NCBI RefSeq assembly: GCF_000018585.1
Contig: NC_009976.1
Coordinates: forward strand, 677,982 to 741,981
Direction of reading: 5' to 3'
Length of the DNA: 64,000 nucleotides
Source: Prochlorococcus marinus str. MIT 9211
Lineage (GTDB): Bacteria > Cyanobacteriota > Cyanobacteriia > PCC-6307 > Cyanobiaceae
Position numbers and translations under genes: made by a program. A model generated the notes under the pieces. It was not told where the DNA came from, searched no databases, and saw nothing but the letters and a program-made list of their open reading frames with translations. How positions within the stretch are numbered: position 1 is the stretch's first letter; the number at the start of each line of letters is the position of its first letter. Shown here piece by piece: positions 34,215 to 42,647 of this stretch.

Positions 34215-36329
34215 TTAACTAGTCGAGCTATCAATTTGAGTAATTGCCTCTTTTAGTGAATTATAGGTAGATGTAATCCTCCATAATCCTCCAGAAAAGA
34301 TATAGCTAATATCATTAATTGCTTTGAGAACAGGATCATCATGTGCCCTTAGTGAATTACTTGATATTGAATAAGCTTGCCATGGATTCCAATTTGCAAG
34401 ATTTACTATAGAACGATAAGCACTTGGCCACGGATTGCTCTGGAGTAAGCTTTCAAGCTTTGAGAAATGGAAATCAGCTTCCCTTGGTCTGTTTTCAAGA
34501 ATGGCAAGCAAGCCCAAGCTCCAATGTGCATTAGTATCCTCAGGATTTTCGCCTAGCTTCTTCAAGGATAGCTCTCTTACTATTGCTTGATACTTTTTAT
34601 GTCCATCAATCATATGTTGAACAGCAATGATATCAAAGACTCTTTTTACTCCTATAGGACCTTCTTCTAACCCTTTGGCTAATACTTGGAAAGAATCCGC
34701 GAAATTAGTATAATTAACAAATTGCGGTTTTCTTTTCCATAGAGAATATTGACCACCCTTTACTCGATTAAATTCTTTGATTTTATAGAAATAATTACTG
34801 CTTCGCACTGCATGATCTAAAGCGTAAGCCGATGGTCGTACTGAATTTCCAGTAGAGATATCACCTTCAGCAAGAAGAATCCATTCACATTGTTTCAGAC
34901 ATGGCTCTATATCGCTAGAGTGTTTACCCAGCTGCCTAGCTATTATGTTGGTACCGTTCCTTCTTCCATAATAACTAATATTATGCTGGTTTAATTCTGC
35001 AAAACTTGGAACCACAATTACTGTAAGACTCTCATTATCCTCAGACATTAAACGAACCTCATTTATTATATTTTCAATCTGCCAATCCTTATGTCTATTT
35101 GTACTGGAAAGACTGATTTTTCTCATTAAAGGAAGTGAAGATATTATAATAGAGGGAATAACTATTAAGGTAACAAAATAAGTAATCTTTGATAGCTTTT
35201 TAAATAAGAACTTGCCAAATTCGTACCAACCAAAAGATAAGATTATGATTAATAATGGCAATATGGGAGTTATGTAACGTGGATCTTTATTTGGAACTAT
35301 TGTCGTAAGGAACCAGCAAAAGATGGAATTAAATACCAGCCATTTAAAGAAAAAACTATCTGCTGTAAATACTTTACCTAGCTGTTCATTACTATTGTAG
35401 ATCTTTAACTCTTTAATTCTCTTAATGAAGTGGAAAATTAAACCACTTAGACCAATTATAAAAAAGAATATACCTATTTGCTTAGGTATAATACTGAAAT
35501 AATAAGTCCACCCATCTAAATTAAATATAGACGGGTCTCCCTCATTGATAGCAGATGAAATAACAGCCCTATTTGTTCCGCTAATAACTGTAATCCAATT
35601 GTGTTTAAACCAAGGCAGAATGCTGCTAAATGTAATGAATAAAAAGTAAAATATTTGCCTGTTATTAATTTCTTTTGTATTTACTACTTTAATAATTGCC
35701 CATATAACTGAGGGAAATAATATTAGCAATGAGCTTTGCTTAATTAGAAGGGCAATTGAACAGCAAGCTGCTGCTATATAGACTCTATTTTTATTGTTAT
35801 CACTATCAGGTTTCACCCAAGAACCTAGTTGCCATATTGCCAAGGTTGTTGCAGCACATAGAGGCATCTCTAGAACATAATTCAACCTTAAGGCGACAAG
35901 AGCAGGAGCTATAGATACAAATATGACTGATATGCAGCTAAAAAACCTTCCATTTAGTTTAGCCCCTATGCCTGCAACACTAAATAGTAGTAATCCATGC
36001 CAAATACTTAGGCTCCAGGCAGCGTCTTTAGGAGCATCACCCGAAAATGCAATTATTGTTCCATTTACAAATGAGGCTAAAGGTGGAATTTTTGGAGAAT
36101 GGCTTATTAGTCCTCTAAAGCCTTCCCATGCCCCACCTTGTAATACCCCAAGCGCTCTACCATGAGAAAGAGCACTATTTAAATAATCTGCCTGATCCCA
36201 TGCAGGAACTAAATTACTATTGTTCCACCAAGTTCGATCATAATATGTAGAAATGATCCATATGATGGCAATTAGTCCCCAAAAAAGAAGTTTTTTGTTG
36301 ATCCTATAAAGCGGTCTAAATAATTCCAT
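34215..36329 (-). CDS. GT39/ArnT-like membrane glycosyltransferase with C-terminal helical extension
   Basis: A 704-residue polytopic protein with about ten to twelve membrane spans in residues 12-410. The first external loop has an acidic motif (PAWDQADYLNSA near residue 42) like the catalytic Asp pair of lipid-linked-sugar transferases of the GT39/GT83 (dolichyl-mannose, ArnT) superfamily. Another recognisable section is KDPRYITPILPLL near 349. Residues about 410-704 are soluble; ALEEGP...ENPEDTNAHWSLGLLAILENRP near 590-620 resembles a TPR repeat. The enzyme probably adds a sugar from a polyprenyl-phosphate donor to a periplasmic or outer-surface acceptor. The acceptor is unknown; pilins nearby are candidates by position only. 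Confidence 0.72.
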   Translation of the reverse strand: MELFRPLYRINKKLLFWGLIAIIWIISTYYDRTWWNNSNLVPAWDQADYLNSALSHGRALGVLQGGAWEGFRGLISHSPKIPPLASFVNGTIIAFSGDAPKDAAWSLSIWHGLLLFSVAGIGAKLNGRFFSCISVIFVSIAPALVALRLNYVLEMPLCAATTLAIWQLGSWVKPDSDNNKNRVYIAAACCSIALLIKQSSLLILFPSVIWAIIKVVNTKEINNRQIFYFLFITFSSILPWFKHNWITVISGTNRAVISSAINEGDPSIFNLDGWTYYFSIIPKQIGIFFFIIGLSGLIFHFIKRIKELKIYNSNEQLGKVFTADSFFFKWLVFNSIFCWFLTTIVPNKDPRYITPILPLLIIILSFGWYEFGKFLFKKLSKITYFVTLIVIPSIIISSLPLMRKISLSSTNRHKDWQIENIINEVRLMSEDNESLTVIVVPSFAELNQHNISYYGRRNGTNIIARQLGKHSSDIEPCLKQCEWILLAEGDISTGNSVRPSAYALDHAVRSSNYFYKIKEFNRVKGGQYSLWKRKPQFVNYTNFADSFQVLAKGLEEGPIGVKRVFDIIAVQHMIDGHKKYQAIVRELSLKKLGENPEDTNAHWSLGLLAILENRPREADFHFSKLESLLQSNPWPSAYRSIVNLANWNPWQAYSISSNSLRAHDDPVLKAINDISYIFSGGLWRITSTYNSLKEAITQIDSSTS

Positions 36330-36555
36330 TATAAAAGAGCTTAGTTTGCCGACCCTAATGGAAGGGTGAAGGACAATAGATGTATCCTAAAACAAGGTTT
36401 ACACATGTGACAAATATATTCATCTTATAAGGAACTAGAACTAAGTTTTGATATTAAAAGTCTATTTAACTTACTTTTATGAAAATAATAGATAGTTTAT
36501 CGATATATATAAGCCTCTTATATTTACACAATTTTATAGAACTTTATTTATCAAA

Positions 36556-36969
36556 CTAACTCTTCAGATTATTTATCATTTCTTCAATCTCGCCTCTTTT
36601 GAGATTGTCAGATGAACCAATTAAATAACCACACTTTTCCATGATATCTGACTCGATACTGCTAATTAGATCTCTAGGGTTGGTTGACCCTGTAATGGCG
36701 TTGTTTGTGTTTTCCTGACTATTCTCACCTAGAGCAAACCTCATAGCACTTTCGTCCGACAATCCAAAACCAAGAGAATTGCAGAACTTTTTAGAAATAT
36801 TTTTCGAAGCCTTACTTTCTATAGATAATGCATTTGCTGCTTGAACTTCTTGAAAAGCTATAGAAATTTTAGAAACAGGTATAAAAATTATAATAGTCAG
36901 AAAGATTATTCCAAGCATCGTAAAGTAATTATGGAACAAAATCTTTCGAAGGTATTCTAGGATGATCAT
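36556..36969 (-). CDS. Hypothetical membrane-anchored protein
   Basis: A 137-residue protein with one hydrophobic N-terminal segment (MLGIIFLTIIIFIPVSKISI, residues 18-37) and a polar remainder (ANALSIESKASKNISKKFCN near 45, then LISSIESDIMEKCGYL near 101). Two cysteines at about residues 63 and 114 could pair if the domain is exported. It has several acidic residues near the C-terminus. Family not recognised; it lies between the GT39-like gene and the DUF3104 gene, about 220 bases upstream of the former. Confidence 0.58.
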   Translation of the reverse strand: MIILEYLRKILFHNYFTMLGIIFLTIIIFIPVSKISIAFQEVQAANALSIESKASKNISKKFCNSLGFGLSDESAMRFALGENSQENTNNAITGSTNPRDLISSIESDIMEKCGYLIGSSDNLKRGEIEEMINNLKS

Positions 36970-37127
36970 AAAAAGTCTTCGCTGCCTTTGATATTAATCC
37001 TTGGAAATGCTTTTTCTCCATTTAATAAATAATTCACAAGGATCTCTTTATATAAGTTAAATTTTCATACTTAAAAATTAAAAGTAGATTCCATAGCTAA
37101 TTAGACTCTCTCTTATAAGGCCTTTGC

Positions 37128-37442
37128 ATGTGTACAGATTCTTCATTAAGCAAAAAAAGAAGGGTCGGGCTAGAACAGATGTATTATTCTAGTCCGACTC
37201 TTCTTTTTACGGTGTCTTCCGTGGTTGAAGATCTTCACAATATTAAAAGGGGAGACTACGTTCTCGTTCAGCGGGAGGCCGATAAAGATTGGTATATTGC
37301 CGAGATAATTGCATGTATAGAAGGGCCAAGGATTCCAGAAGATTGGACCTTTTTCCAGGTTCACAATATAGATACAGGTTTTATAGAGCTAATCAGTACT
37401 GACTATGTTAAAGGAATAGTAAAGACTAGAAACACCTATTAA
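37128..37442 (+). CDS. DUF3104 family protein
   Basis: The C-terminal 70 residues carry the DUF3104 pattern known from Prochlorococcus and marine Synechococcus: VEDLHNIKRGDYVLVQREAD, then WYIAEIIACIEG, FFQVHNIDTGFIELISTDYV. The fold is probably a small beta barrel. The start is uncertain: the frame opens at ATG 37128, but the first 28 codons overlap a perfect 22-bp hairpin (37154-37208); starts at GTG 37212 (VSSVVEDL) would lie just after that hairpin and encode about 77 residues. If so, the hairpin is in the mRNA leader. Function unknown. Confidence 0.72.
   Translation: MCTDSSLSKKRRVGLEQMYYSSPTLLFTVSSVVEDLHNIKRGDYVLVQREADKDWYIAEIIACIEGPRIPEDWTFFQVHNIDTGFIELISTDYVKGIVKTRNTY
37154..37208. terminator. 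Strong hairpin with U-run ends at the 5' end of the DUF3104 gene
   Basis: Arms 37154-37175 and 37187-37208 are complementary over all 22 positions as RNA (two G-U pairs), with an 11-base loop. The right arm ends in five T; on the other strand the stem ends in seven T. It therefore looks like a bidirectional intrinsic terminator lying inside the annotated start of the DUF3104 frame. Confidence 0.7.
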
Positions 37443-37536
37443 GAATACTAGGCTTGCTTTTGCATGGTCAGCATTAGACCAGATTTTAGATCCATGTCTT
37501 ACTTGTTGATTTAATTGTTCTATGGACTGCTAACCT

Positions 37537-37716
37537 TTAGCCTATTAACCTAAATAAATAATAGATAAGTATTGAGACCGCTAGTGATATAGCCCAATTA
37601 ATAAGTCTTTTCGTTCTTGAAACGTCTCTTGGATCTTTCCCTGAGTAAAATTGATATGTAAAATTCCCCCATAGGCTAAGTAAAACAGTACAGATAAAAA
37701 CTATTAGTAGTTTCAT
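37537..37716 (-). CDS. Small two-span membrane protein, hypothetical
   Basis: A 59-residue frame from ATG 37716: a first hydrophobic segment with a cysteine (LLIVFICTVLLSLWG), a polar hinge (FYSGKDPRDVSRTKRL) and a second span (NWAISLAVSILIYYLFRLIG). The clean hairpin topology and good start argue for a real gene. No match to a known photosynthetic small subunit. It is divergent from the pilus operon that starts at 37837; a relation to it is not shown. Confidence 0.6.
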   Translation of the reverse strand: MKLLIVFICTVLLSLWGNFTYQFYSGKDPRDVSRTKRLINWAISLAVSILIYYLFRLIG

Positions 37717-37836
37717 CTTGGCGATTAACTTGGATTATTTGTTTATTAGTATTAAAGAGTATACGCATAATAGTTTCTTATTCCGTAGATTCATAAATTA
37801 GCAGATATGATCTAGTGAATCTAGATAAATGCCTAT

Positions 37837-38244
37837 ATGGGATCCAGAAGAACCAAGATCGTAGCAAGCGTTTTCATGGGAATCAACGTGGCATTTACTC
37901 CCTTAGTTAATTCCCAAGCGTTATTTATTCAAGATCATCAATTGATAAGCCATAATGTGCACCCAGATAAATCTAAGGATGTACCATCAAGATTCGATAA
38001 TGAATCGTATGGCCACACCAGAACCACTGTTCCTTCTCAAACATCTCAATATCAATTGCGAGAATTATTTGGGTTGGGAACAGGTCGTCAGTTCTCAGGG
38101 TTTGGGTTCCCTGATGCAACTTCTAATTGGGACGCCGAATCCATACACATACTTTATGAAGAGGTAATGGATCGGCAAATCCTTGACCGGCCAATTCAAA
38201 CCAATGATATTCGGTCACCTTTCCAATCTTCTATTGGTGACTAG
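37837..38244 (+). CDS. Exported protein of unknown family, first gene of the pilus operon
   Basis: A 135-residue protein with an N-terminal signal-like segment (IVASVFMGINVAFTPLVNSQ, residues 8-27). The mature part is polar, with His and Ser/Thr-rich stretches and an RELFGLGTGRQFSGFGFPDA motif near residue 75. Its stop is followed four bases later by the secretin start, so the two are co-transcribed. By position it could be a pilotin or a periplasmic secretin helper, but nothing in the sequence identifies it, and no lipobox cysteine is seen. That role is a guess from context. Confidence 0.68.
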   Translation: MGSRRTKIVASVFMGINVAFTPLVNSQALFIQDHQLISHNVHPDKSKDVPSRFDNESYGHTRTTVPSQTSQYQLRELFGLGTGRQFSGFGFPDATSNWDAESIHILYEEVMDRQILDRPIQTNDIRSPFQSSIGD

Positions 38245-38248
38245 CTTT

Positions 38249-39976
38249 ATGAATAAGAAATATAAGGACAACTTGCTATTTCCATTAAATACCTTGTCTG
38301 TATTTAGCAGGTACTTCTCTGTACTCCTCATTATATTTGTATCTTCTTTTTCGGGAGATGTACTTCAAGCAAGTGGATCTAGGTCTAAGGATAAAACAAC
38401 ATCTAACTCAATTAATAAAAATAATTTAATTTTTGACGCAAGCAGAAAAAATCGGGGTCCCCAAGCTCCACCTCTTGGTGGAATGGCAGTTGGTGAAATA
38501 TTTATAAATAGTAGAGGATTTGTTGACTTAGAAGGTCCTAAGACAACTATTACTTTAGTAAAAGCAAGTCCAATAGATTCATTGCTTACATTATCTAGGA
38601 TTGCTAACTATGGATTCCTTCATGTGAAGGATAACGTAGATGAATCTTCTGATAAAAGTACAGATTTAGTAACTCTTTCATTTAGAGAAGAAAATTACCA
38701 AAAGGTATTGAATAGTATACTTTTAGCTGCTGGACTTCAAGGAAAGCAAGAAGGAAATATACTAATGGTCGGTAAAGATGTTTTAAGTAAAAGTTTTGGA
38801 CCTCAGGTTTCTAGGGTTTATCGCTTAAATCAAGTATCTGCTTCAGCAGCAGCAGACTATTTAGGAAGCTTAGGAGCAAAAATGACAAAAGTCTGGACTA
38901 AAACCAATATGTTTAGTGGATCTGAAAGTACTGATGGTATATCAACAGCTACAAATGGAAACCCAGATGAGATTTTCTCTTATACTTCTAATATAGGACC
39001 TCTTAGAGGCTTAATAGGAACTACTGATAGTCGACTTCAGACAATTACTCTGATTGGGGACCCATATTTAGTCTCAATTGCAGAAAAGTATTTAAAACAA
39101 TTGGATCTTCGCCAAAGACAAGTTGCTTTGTCAGTAAAGGTAATAGATGTACTTTTAAACAATACTACTGATATGAAGAACGCATTCGAATATGGAATTG
39201 GGGATAACTACATTATTAATTCAGAGTCTAAAGGATTGATGTATATGTTTGGTAATAAGTCATTCTCTCCAACTGATTTTTCTGTCACAGATTCATTTTC
39301 TCTAGCAAGTAGGAAGTTTATGGGTTGGTTTAGATCTAAGGTCCTAACCAATAATGCAAAAATACTTGCTAACCCCACTTTGATTCTGGGTGAAAGTCAG
39401 GAAGAGATACTTGGTGGATCAGAAGTATCTGGATCTCTAGGTTTAGGCGACTCAACTATTGGACGACCTTGGGCGAATGAAGGTTTTGTAAAAGTAGGTA
39501 CATCTGTTGTTACTAATTACACTATTTCTAGTGCTGAGGATGGTTCAACTTTATGCGAGCCTCAGACTGATATTGCAGGAATAACTTTTGGAGCAAAAGT
39601 CCATAAAATTGATGATAATGGTTATGTAACATTTAGCCTTAGCCCTAATATATCTGCAGTATCTGAGACACAATCAATAGGTGACTGTGGAAATATATCT
39701 ACCTTAAGCATTAGACGTCTTGATACAGGTAACATAAGAGTTCGAGATGGAGATACTCTTGTTTTGACTGGTGTAATAAAAGAGGATGATACAAAGGCAA
39801 TTACTAAGACACCCGTCCTGGGTGATATCCCATTGTTTGGAAGATTATTTCGAACCAACTCTACTGTGAGAAAAAAGAGTGAACTTATTATTATGGTTAC
39901 CCCAAAAGTTATAAAAGACAGCTTAACTTATAGTAAAACTAATGATACTACGTTATCTGATGTGAATAATAGATGA
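38249..39976 (+). CDS. pilQ: Type IV pilus secretin
   Basis: The secretin forms the outer-membrane ring through which the pilus passes. I choose ATG 38249 (MNKKYKDN), four bases after the previous stop; an earlier frame start at 38183 would overlap that gene. A signal peptide covers roughly residues 20-42. Domain order: N0/STN-like region (SLLTLSRIANYGFLHV near 105), N1-type module ending in LKQLDLRQRQVALSVKVIDV, then the secretin core with LTNNAKILANPTLILG near 365 and the signature VRDGDTLVLTGVIKEDDT followed by VPVLGDIP-like TPVLGDIPLFGRLFR near 525-545. At 575 residues it is shorter than many cyanobacterial PilQ, with fewer N-terminal AMIN domains. Confidence 0.92.
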   Translation: MNKKYKDNLLFPLNTLSVFSRYFSVLLIIFVSSFSGDVLQASGSRSKDKTTSNSINKNNLIFDASRKNRGPQAPPLGGMAVGEIFINSRGFVDLEGPKTTITLVKASPIDSLLTLSRIANYGFLHVKDNVDESSDKSTDLVTLSFREENYQKVLNSILLAAGLQGKQEGNILMVGKDVLSKSFGPQVSRVYRLNQVSASAAADYLGSLGAKMTKVWTKTNMFSGSESTDGISTATNGNPDEIFSYTSNIGPLRGLIGTTDSRLQTITLIGDPYLVSIAEKYLKQLDLRQRQVALSVKVIDVLLNNTTDMKNAFEYGIGDNYIINSESKGLMYMFGNKSFSPTDFSVTDSFSLASRKFMGWFRSKVLTNNAKILANPTLILGESQEEILGGSEVSGSLGLGDSTIGRPWANEGFVKVGTSVVTNYTISSAEDGSTLCEPQTDIAGITFGAKVHKIDDNGYVTFSLSPNISAVSETQSIGDCGNISTLSIRRLDTGNIRVRDGDTLVLTGVIKEDDTKAITKTPVLGDIPLFGRLFRTNSTVRKKSELIIMVTPKVIKDSLTYSKTNDTTLSDVNNR

Positions 39977-39980
39977 AATC

Positions 39981-40685
39981 ATGGCTAATCTTATGAATAA
40001 CTATTCGTCAATTGACGTATTGAGAGCAAGAAGAACTAACTCTAGAAAAAACAGATCTTATTTTAACGCTACTAAAAAGTTAGTTAGGAAAGGAAGTTAT
40101 TTAGGAATTGGTATTATCACTATAGTAATCTCTTCTTTTATTCTTATTTATTCAAGAATAATGCTGTATGAGAGGGAAAAAACTAGTCTTGAAAGTTATG
40201 TTAGAGAATATGATTTATTAGAGAAGAAGCTGAATGTTGAATCTAATAGGATGAAGGATTTAGCAAGTTTTAATTCCAAGTTAGTAAAGGACATAGCTAA
40301 TATAATTTCCAACTCGGCTTTTCTAAAAGAAATTAGTAACATAATCCCTTCAGGTATTAAATTAACCTCTCTTTCTATAAAAGGTGGTAAAATTGTTTTA
40401 GAGGGATTAGCAGTTGAGGATAAAGGAGTTGAGGCTATTAATAGGTTTGTTATAAAATTAGCCAGTTCGAAATTCTTCAAGCCAGCTATTATTATTGATA
40501 ATATTAAAAATGAAGGTCAACTGGCAAGTTTAGACGAAGGCGATGGATTTAACTTGAGGTTTAAAATTCTTGGAGAAGTTAGTTCAGAGGTGACTCCATT
40601 AGACAAGTTAACTTTATTAGAGTTGGGATCATATGGTATGGCTAATAGGATTGATTATCTGGAATCCCAGGGGCTTAATCAATGA
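39981..40685 (+). CDS. pilN: Type IV pilus alignment protein PilN
   Basis: PilN is an inner-membrane bitopic protein that binds PilM in the cytosol and pairs with PilO. The 234-residue protein has a short cytosolic N-terminus containing SSIDVLRARRTNS (the part that would contact PilM; the usual form is INLLP), a single span (LGIGIITIVISSFILIYSRI, residues about 39-58), a coiled coil (about 62-110, ESYVREYDLLEKKLNVESN) and a ferredoxin-like domain with SGIKLTSLSIKGGKIVLEG near 127. It lies four bases after pilQ and overlaps pilO by four bases. The call rests on architecture and context; sequence is divergent. Confidence 0.78.
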   Translation: MANLMNNYSSIDVLRARRTNSRKNRSYFNATKKLVRKGSYLGIGIITIVISSFILIYSRIMLYEREKTSLESYVREYDLLEKKLNVESNRMKDLASFNSKLVKDIANIISNSAFLKEISNIIPSGIKLTSLSIKGGKIVLEGLAVEDKGVEAINRFVIKLASSKFFKPAIIIDNIKNEGQLASLDEGDGFNLRFKILGEVSSEVTPLDKLTLLELGSYGMANRIDYLESQGLNQ

Positions 40686-41389
40686 AAGGTGATCTATTAA
40701 CTGAAAAATCTACGAATCGAATTCTTACTCCTGAAAGAGCATCCTTTTATATACCTATAATAACTTCTGCTTCATTATCAATCATTCTTTTATTTTCATT
40801 AGTAGTTCCCTTCACTGTTAATATGAACAAGACATATTATGAACTTAAGGAATATAAAAGAAAGAAATTAGAGTATAGCAAATTAGAAAACCAGTATGCT
40901 ATTATTAATAGTAAGTATAATCAATTAAGCTCAACCAAGAATCAGATTATAACTTTGTTGGCAGGCGAAAATAGTTTAGACACTTTGCTCGCAAAGATTA
41001 ATACTATTTGTTCTAATAACTTTGTTCAGATAGTAAGCTTAAAGCCTGGAAAGATTGAGAGATATGTAGCACCAGTACCTACCCCAGAAAGCAAGAAATC
41101 AAAACGAAGAAAATCTAGAAGAAAGAAAAAGTCCAATACTAAAAAAGTACTCTCCACTAAATTAGACCCATTTTTATCAGAAGGAATAGAAAAATATTCA
41201 GCAGATTTAGTTCTTTCTGCTTCCTTTAATAATATTCTTGAATTTATACGTGACCTTGAAAATATGGAGAATATAATTCTTACAAAGGATTTATCCTTTA
41301 CTTCAGACTCGGTAAGTTCTGATGATGATACAAGCTTGTTAAATATTCAATTCAAAATTATTGCTTATGGTAAGCAATTAAGACTTTAA
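40682..41389 (+). CDS. pilO: Type IV pilus alignment protein PilO
   Basis: A 235-residue partner of PilN. One span near residues 22-42 (IPIITSASLSIILLFSLVVP) leads into a coiled coil (YYELKEYKRKKLEYSKLENQ near 54) and a periplasmic domain. An inserted very basic segment (SKKSKRRKSRRKKKS at about 138-152) is unusual for PilO. The later IEKYSADLVLSASFNNILEF and GKQLRL match the closing part of the family. ATG 40682 overlaps the pilN stop (ATGA). Identification is by topology, size and position. Confidence 0.78.
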   Translation: MKGDLLTEKSTNRILTPERASFYIPIITSASLSIILLFSLVVPFTVNMNKTYYELKEYKRKKLEYSKLENQYAIINSKYNQLSSTKNQIITLLAGENSLDTLLAKINTICSNNFVQIVSLKPGKIERYVAPVPTPESKKSKRRKSRRKKKSNTKKVLSTKLDPFLSEGIEKYSADLVLSASFNNILEFIRDLENMENIILTKDLSFTSDSVSSDDDTSLLNIQFKIIAYGKQLRL

Positions 41390-41404
41390 ATATATAGATA
41401 AATT

Positions 41405-41857
41405 ATGAGTTATTTGTATGCTGGGATGGGTATAGCTATGATGAGTGGTATAGTAGCTATGCTTCAAATAGCATATAATATTAATAATCTTAGTCCAATT
41501 AATTATCAAGTAGAATCCAATTATCAAAAGGAAACCTTAGCTATAGAGTTTGATCTTGAATCACTAATCGCTATTGAAGAGATTAAATCAGATACTGAAG
41601 AGATAGATAATATTTGCGACGAGATAATATCGAGATCTTCTAGATCAGGCTATTTGTTAGATCCTTCAAATACCGATATATCCGACAATTATGGATTCCT
41701 AGATGATAGATTTTCAGATTCATGTATTGTAGTTAATGCAGATATAAGACATAGAGTAATTATTTCTCATAATAATGATGAATATAATTATTACTCATGT
41801 ATTTATGATCCATTCTCTATTTATACTAACTACTGTACTTTTGAAGAGATAGATTAA
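41405..41857 (+). CDS. Pilin-like protein without the prepilin cleavage motif
   Basis: A 150-residue protein with a hydrophobic N-terminal helix (LYAGMGIAMMSGIVAMLQIA, residues 4-23) and an acidic, Asp/Ser/Tyr-rich remainder with about four cysteines (NICDEI, DSCIVV, YYSCIYD, NYCTFEE). The layout is like a minor pilin, but no Gly-Phe-Thr-Leu/Glu+5 leader is seen. The family is not recognised. It lies 15 bases after pilO, followed two bases later by the next small gene, so it belongs to the pilus operon. Confidence 0.62.
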   Translation: MSYLYAGMGIAMMSGIVAMLQIAYNINNLSPINYQVESNYQKETLAIEFDLESLIAIEEIKSDTEEIDNICDEIISRSSRSGYLLDPSNTDISDNYGFLDDRFSDSCIVVNADIRHRVIISHNNDEYNYYSCIYDPFSIYTNYCTFEEID

Positions 41858-41859
41858 TA

Positions 41860-42081
41860 ATGATTCAATCACTTGTAGGAGCTATTATTATGTCTATGGC
41901 CACAGCCTCACTTTTAATTGCAATACAAGTTGGCGAAGGAGCTCTGAATAATTCCAAGCGTTTAGCTTTATCCAGGCATGAGAAGTTAATTATCAATAGA
42001 GCTGGTTATTCTGATACCCAGAAAATCAAGAATCTTAAGTTAGAGATCTATACCCATATAGAACAACTTTTGGAAGATTAA
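41860..42081 (+). CDS. Short pilin-like protein
   Basis: A 73-residue protein with an N-terminal hydrophobic helix (QSLVGAIIMSMATASLLIAI, residues 3-22) and a short polar tail (RHEKLIINRAGYSDTQKIKN). The QSLVGAI start resembles the mature N-terminus of minor pilins (GxSLVExxx), but the usual Glu at +5 is Gly here and there is no leader peptide. Lack of Glu5 is known in GspK-type tip pseudopilins; that parallel is only suggestive. It lies two bases after 41405-41857 and 24 bases before the next prepilin. Confidence 0.6.
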   Translation: MIQSLVGAIIMSMATASLLIAIQVGEGALNNSKRLALSRHEKLIINRAGYSDTQKIKNLKLEIYTHIEQLLED

Positions 42082-42105
42082 ATAGATGAGTAAAAACTAT
42101 AAATT

Positions 42106-42639
42106 ATGAAATATCGAATTAATCATAATCTTCTACGTAATAAGGGAATGACTCTTCCTGAAGTGGTTCTTTCTGTCGCTATGCTATCTGCATTTTCTGC
42201 AGTTTTTGTAATAGTTACACAATTTACTGCATCTTTCTATAAGCCTAGATCTCGACCAGTGGGAGTAGAGCCCTATGATTTTATTAATGACTATAATACT
42301 TTACTTATTAAAATGGACAGAATTTCTTACATACTTAATCAACCTGGCTATTCAAAAGAGGAAATATTAGACTTGAATTGTACTGATAAACCTTATGGAC
42401 CTTATGACGACGATGGTTGGGACTTGCCTGGAGCTGATATACCGAAGACTCCAGTTGGGTATAAGATATGCATAAAACCAAGCTCGGATATGCCTGAAAG
42501 TGATTTGGTCGAATTAATTTCTAATAAGGAAGGAGCCAAGCCAGGGATTTACATACTTTATGCTATTCCAGTTAATGGAGTATCTGGAGAATCTTTGCCT
42601 GTTAGGCGTATTTTCTGCAGACCACAACCTTTTTGTTGA
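42106..42639 (+). CDS. Minor prepilin
   Basis: A 177-residue type IV prepilin. The leader MKYRINHNLLRNKG (14 residues) ends in the Gly of the PilD cleavage site, followed by mature MTLPEVVLSVAMLSAFSAVF with Glu at +5. The mature domain has several cysteines (LNCTDK, ICIKPS, FCRPQPFC at the very end), with the C-terminal pair able to form the usual pilin disulfide loop. It is probably a minor (tip or priming) pilin because the main pilin gene is elsewhere in the locus. pilM follows within about ten bases. Confidence 0.85.
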   Translation: MKYRINHNLLRNKGMTLPEVVLSVAMLSAFSAVFVIVTQFTASFYKPRSRPVGVEPYDFINDYNTLLIKMDRISYILNQPGYSKEEILDLNCTDKPYGPYDDDGWDLPGADIPKTPVGYKICIKPSSDMPESDLVELISNKEGAKPGIYILYAIPVNGVSGESLPVRRIFCRPQPFC

Positions 42640-42647
42640 AAAGTATT

